A DNA stretch of 64,000 nt from UBA4416 sp040387555 (GTDB lineage Bacteria > Bacteroidota > Bacteroidia > B-17B0 > Aurantibacillaceae): assembly GCA_040387555.1 (NCBI GenBank), contig JAZKDO010000001.1, forward strand, positions 434,001 to 498,000. The letters are read 5' to 3'. Below are positions 63,801-64,000 of this stretch, piece after piece. Positions within the stretch are counted from its first letter, which is position 1; every line of letters begins with the position of its first letter. A model generated the notes under the pieces. It did not search any database. It was not told where the DNA came from and saw only the letters and a list, made by a program, of their open reading frames with translations. Both the position numbers and the translations under genes were made by a program.

Positions 63801-64000
63801 CCACCCAGTAACCCATCTTTGCGGTTACATCCTCCCACTTGTCAGTGTATTTCATTACCTCCTTGCGGCAAGCTTTGTTGTAATCCTCAATCGAAATAAA
63901 TTTCTTACTATTTGGGTTTCCAATATCTTCTTTAGTAATCCCCAGTGTTTTCTCCACGCCTAATTCAATTGGTAACCCGTGAGTATCCCAACCGGCTTTA
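60802..64000 (-). CDS. ileS: Isoleucyl-tRNA synthetase, 3' part (partial)
   Basis: The frame runs off the right edge; the N-terminal HIGH motif is outside. The visible start is KAGWDTHGLPIELGVEKTLG. The KMSKR motif occurs as GNKMSKRLGNAVDPFETIDK, WFDSGAMPYAQVHYP and RGWFFTLHAIA precede it, and the editing domain has AWTTTPWTLPSNTALAVG. KMSKR in place of KMSKS and the long C-terminus indicate the eukaryote-like IleS2 class, which is typically less sensitive to mupirocin. First of the ileS - DksA - lspA - porT run; 16 bases to the next gene. Confidence 0.93.
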   Translation of the reverse strand, partial: KAGWDTHGLPIELGVEKTLGITKEDIGNPNSKKFISIEDYNKACRKEVMKYTDKWEDVTAKMGYWVDMKDPYITYDNKYIESVWWLLQNMNNKGLLYKGFTIQPYSPAAGTGLSSHELNQPGCYRDVKDRTATVQFKINGTLPGFKAHEGLNVYFLAWTTTPWTLPSNTALAVGKDIDYVFVESFNPFGGNLQTVILAKDLVNKYFSEKHTDLKFEDYKPGDKNIPFKIVGHCKGSDLAGISYEQLLPFTQPADGDAFKVIIGDFVTTTDGTGIVHIAPSFGADDFRVAKQNGIGSLTLVDKRGRFLPEIQDGTFLYGEEYVKEAYHTDAEKQVEFEKQKQILEASGKIKELKAYLSVDERIVLKLQEEGKLFKKETYEHSYPHCWRTDKPVLYYPLDSWFIKSTAAKDRMIELNKTINWKPEATGTGRFGNWLENLNDWNLSRSRFWGIPIPIWTSEDKTEQIVIGSAEELKKEIDNAVSKGIMTENPLGKFVLGNFSTENYDTFDLHKPYADNIVLEKNGKKLLREPDLIDVWFDSGAMPYAQVHYPFENKELIDDKKYYPADFIAEGVDQTRGWFFTLHAIATMNFDSVAYKNVVSNGLVLDKNGNKMSKRLGNAVDPFETIDKYGADATRWYMIANAAPWDNLKFDTEGIGEVQRKLFGTLYNTYGFFALYANVDNFVVDLSNTVNVSNRSELDRWILSKLNSLVKDVTEQYETFEPHKAARYIEEFVDEHLSNWYIRLSRRRFWKGDISDDKKAAYETLFECLNTLSQLMSPIAPFFADWLYQNLNEVAGEINSVHLTNYPKINTSLIDLSLEKRMEMAQKISSMILSIRKKENLRVRQPLQKIRIPVLDPEFRRHVEAVKDIILAEVNVKELEFVTEEEAHIIKNLKLNFKTLGKKCGKHMKTVQAYANDHGPLIISEIEKTGKFKMNVEGEEILLEVEDVEIIPVDIPGWKVANSGQITVALDVTLSDSLKEEGLARELVNRIQNLRKDSGMDVTDRILVKIQQNDALDTAIKNNLKYICAETLTGDLQVVQNLSSTTASSVEVDELVSTLISIEKLN

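Noticed and set aside
1..64000. CRISPR arrays, insertion sequences, prophage or integrase genes, rRNA
   Set aside because: No regularly spaced repeats, transposase, phage or rRNA sequences were seen on either strand.

Overview
The window is one 64 kb stretch of a low-GC member of the Bacteroidota, probably Bacteroidia or a Flavobacteriales-like lineage. Evidence for this is: many secreted proteins ending in a type IX (Por) C-terminal sorting domain, a PorT-like barrel, TAnnTTTG -7 promoter elements, TPR-SpoIIE phosphatases, a five-helix cytochrome b succinate dehydrogenase without SdhD, and an ileS - TraR/DksA - lspA block. No rRNA, prophage, insertion sequence or CRISPR array was seen. One tRNA (Cys, GCA) is present.

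Layout. 1-9.8 kb: the 3' part of a hybrid sensor kinase, a possible small relict gene, a YdjM-type membrane hydrolase, a Crp/Fnr regulator followed by an FNR-box-like site and a small barrel protein, a UvrA2-type ABC ATPase, two tiny lipoproteins and a zinc alcohol dehydrogenase. 10-14.1 kb: an APP1-type phosphatase, then a compact arsenic operon (arsR, DUF6428, ArsC-like phosphatase, methyltransferase, aquaporin) with two palindromic operators. 14.1-24.7 kb: an accessory region. It has two paralogous tiny membrane proteins, a secreted coiled-coil protein, two paralogous tiny zinc-ribbon proteins, a lone receiver domain, an H-NOX (heme/NO) protein, an iron-permease-like protein, a 1278-residue GT2-glycosidase fusion, a divergent STAS-like/TetR pair and a second secreted glycosidase. 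24.8-32.2 kb: a sorting-domain protein, an aminotransferase and omega-amidase separated by three tandem paralogs, tRNA-Cys, a PA2169-type protein and an ArsR-SRPBCC-SRPBCC operon. 32.3-43 kb: two convergent TPR-SpoIIE phosphatases, an AlkB dioxygenase, a CrtI-like oxidoreductase and the sdhCAB operon. 43-64 kb: holB, nadD, three sorting-domain proteins (two Omp28-like), LPS-heptose genes (hldD, a GT9 heptosyltransferase), a UbiA-like protein, TatD, a thioesterase, hemJ, NDH-2, a COG2509 oxidoreductase, porT, lspA, a histone-H1-like TraR/DksA protein and partial ileS.

Most of the window is ordinary chromosome. The best candidate for an undescribed system is 14.1-21.9 kb. There a zinc-ribbon / receiver / H-NOX operon lies next to paired mini-proteins that no long-ORF search would report, and upstream of an exopolysaccharide-type glycosyltransferase fused to two glycosidase-like domains. 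Its working as a nitric-oxide-responsive surface-glycan module is an inference from gene order. Other points to check are a class-II-positioned FNR-like box behind the Crp/Fnr gene (4570-4583), a genome-repeat-like sequence inside a coding gene (57199-57226), and the paired arsR operators.
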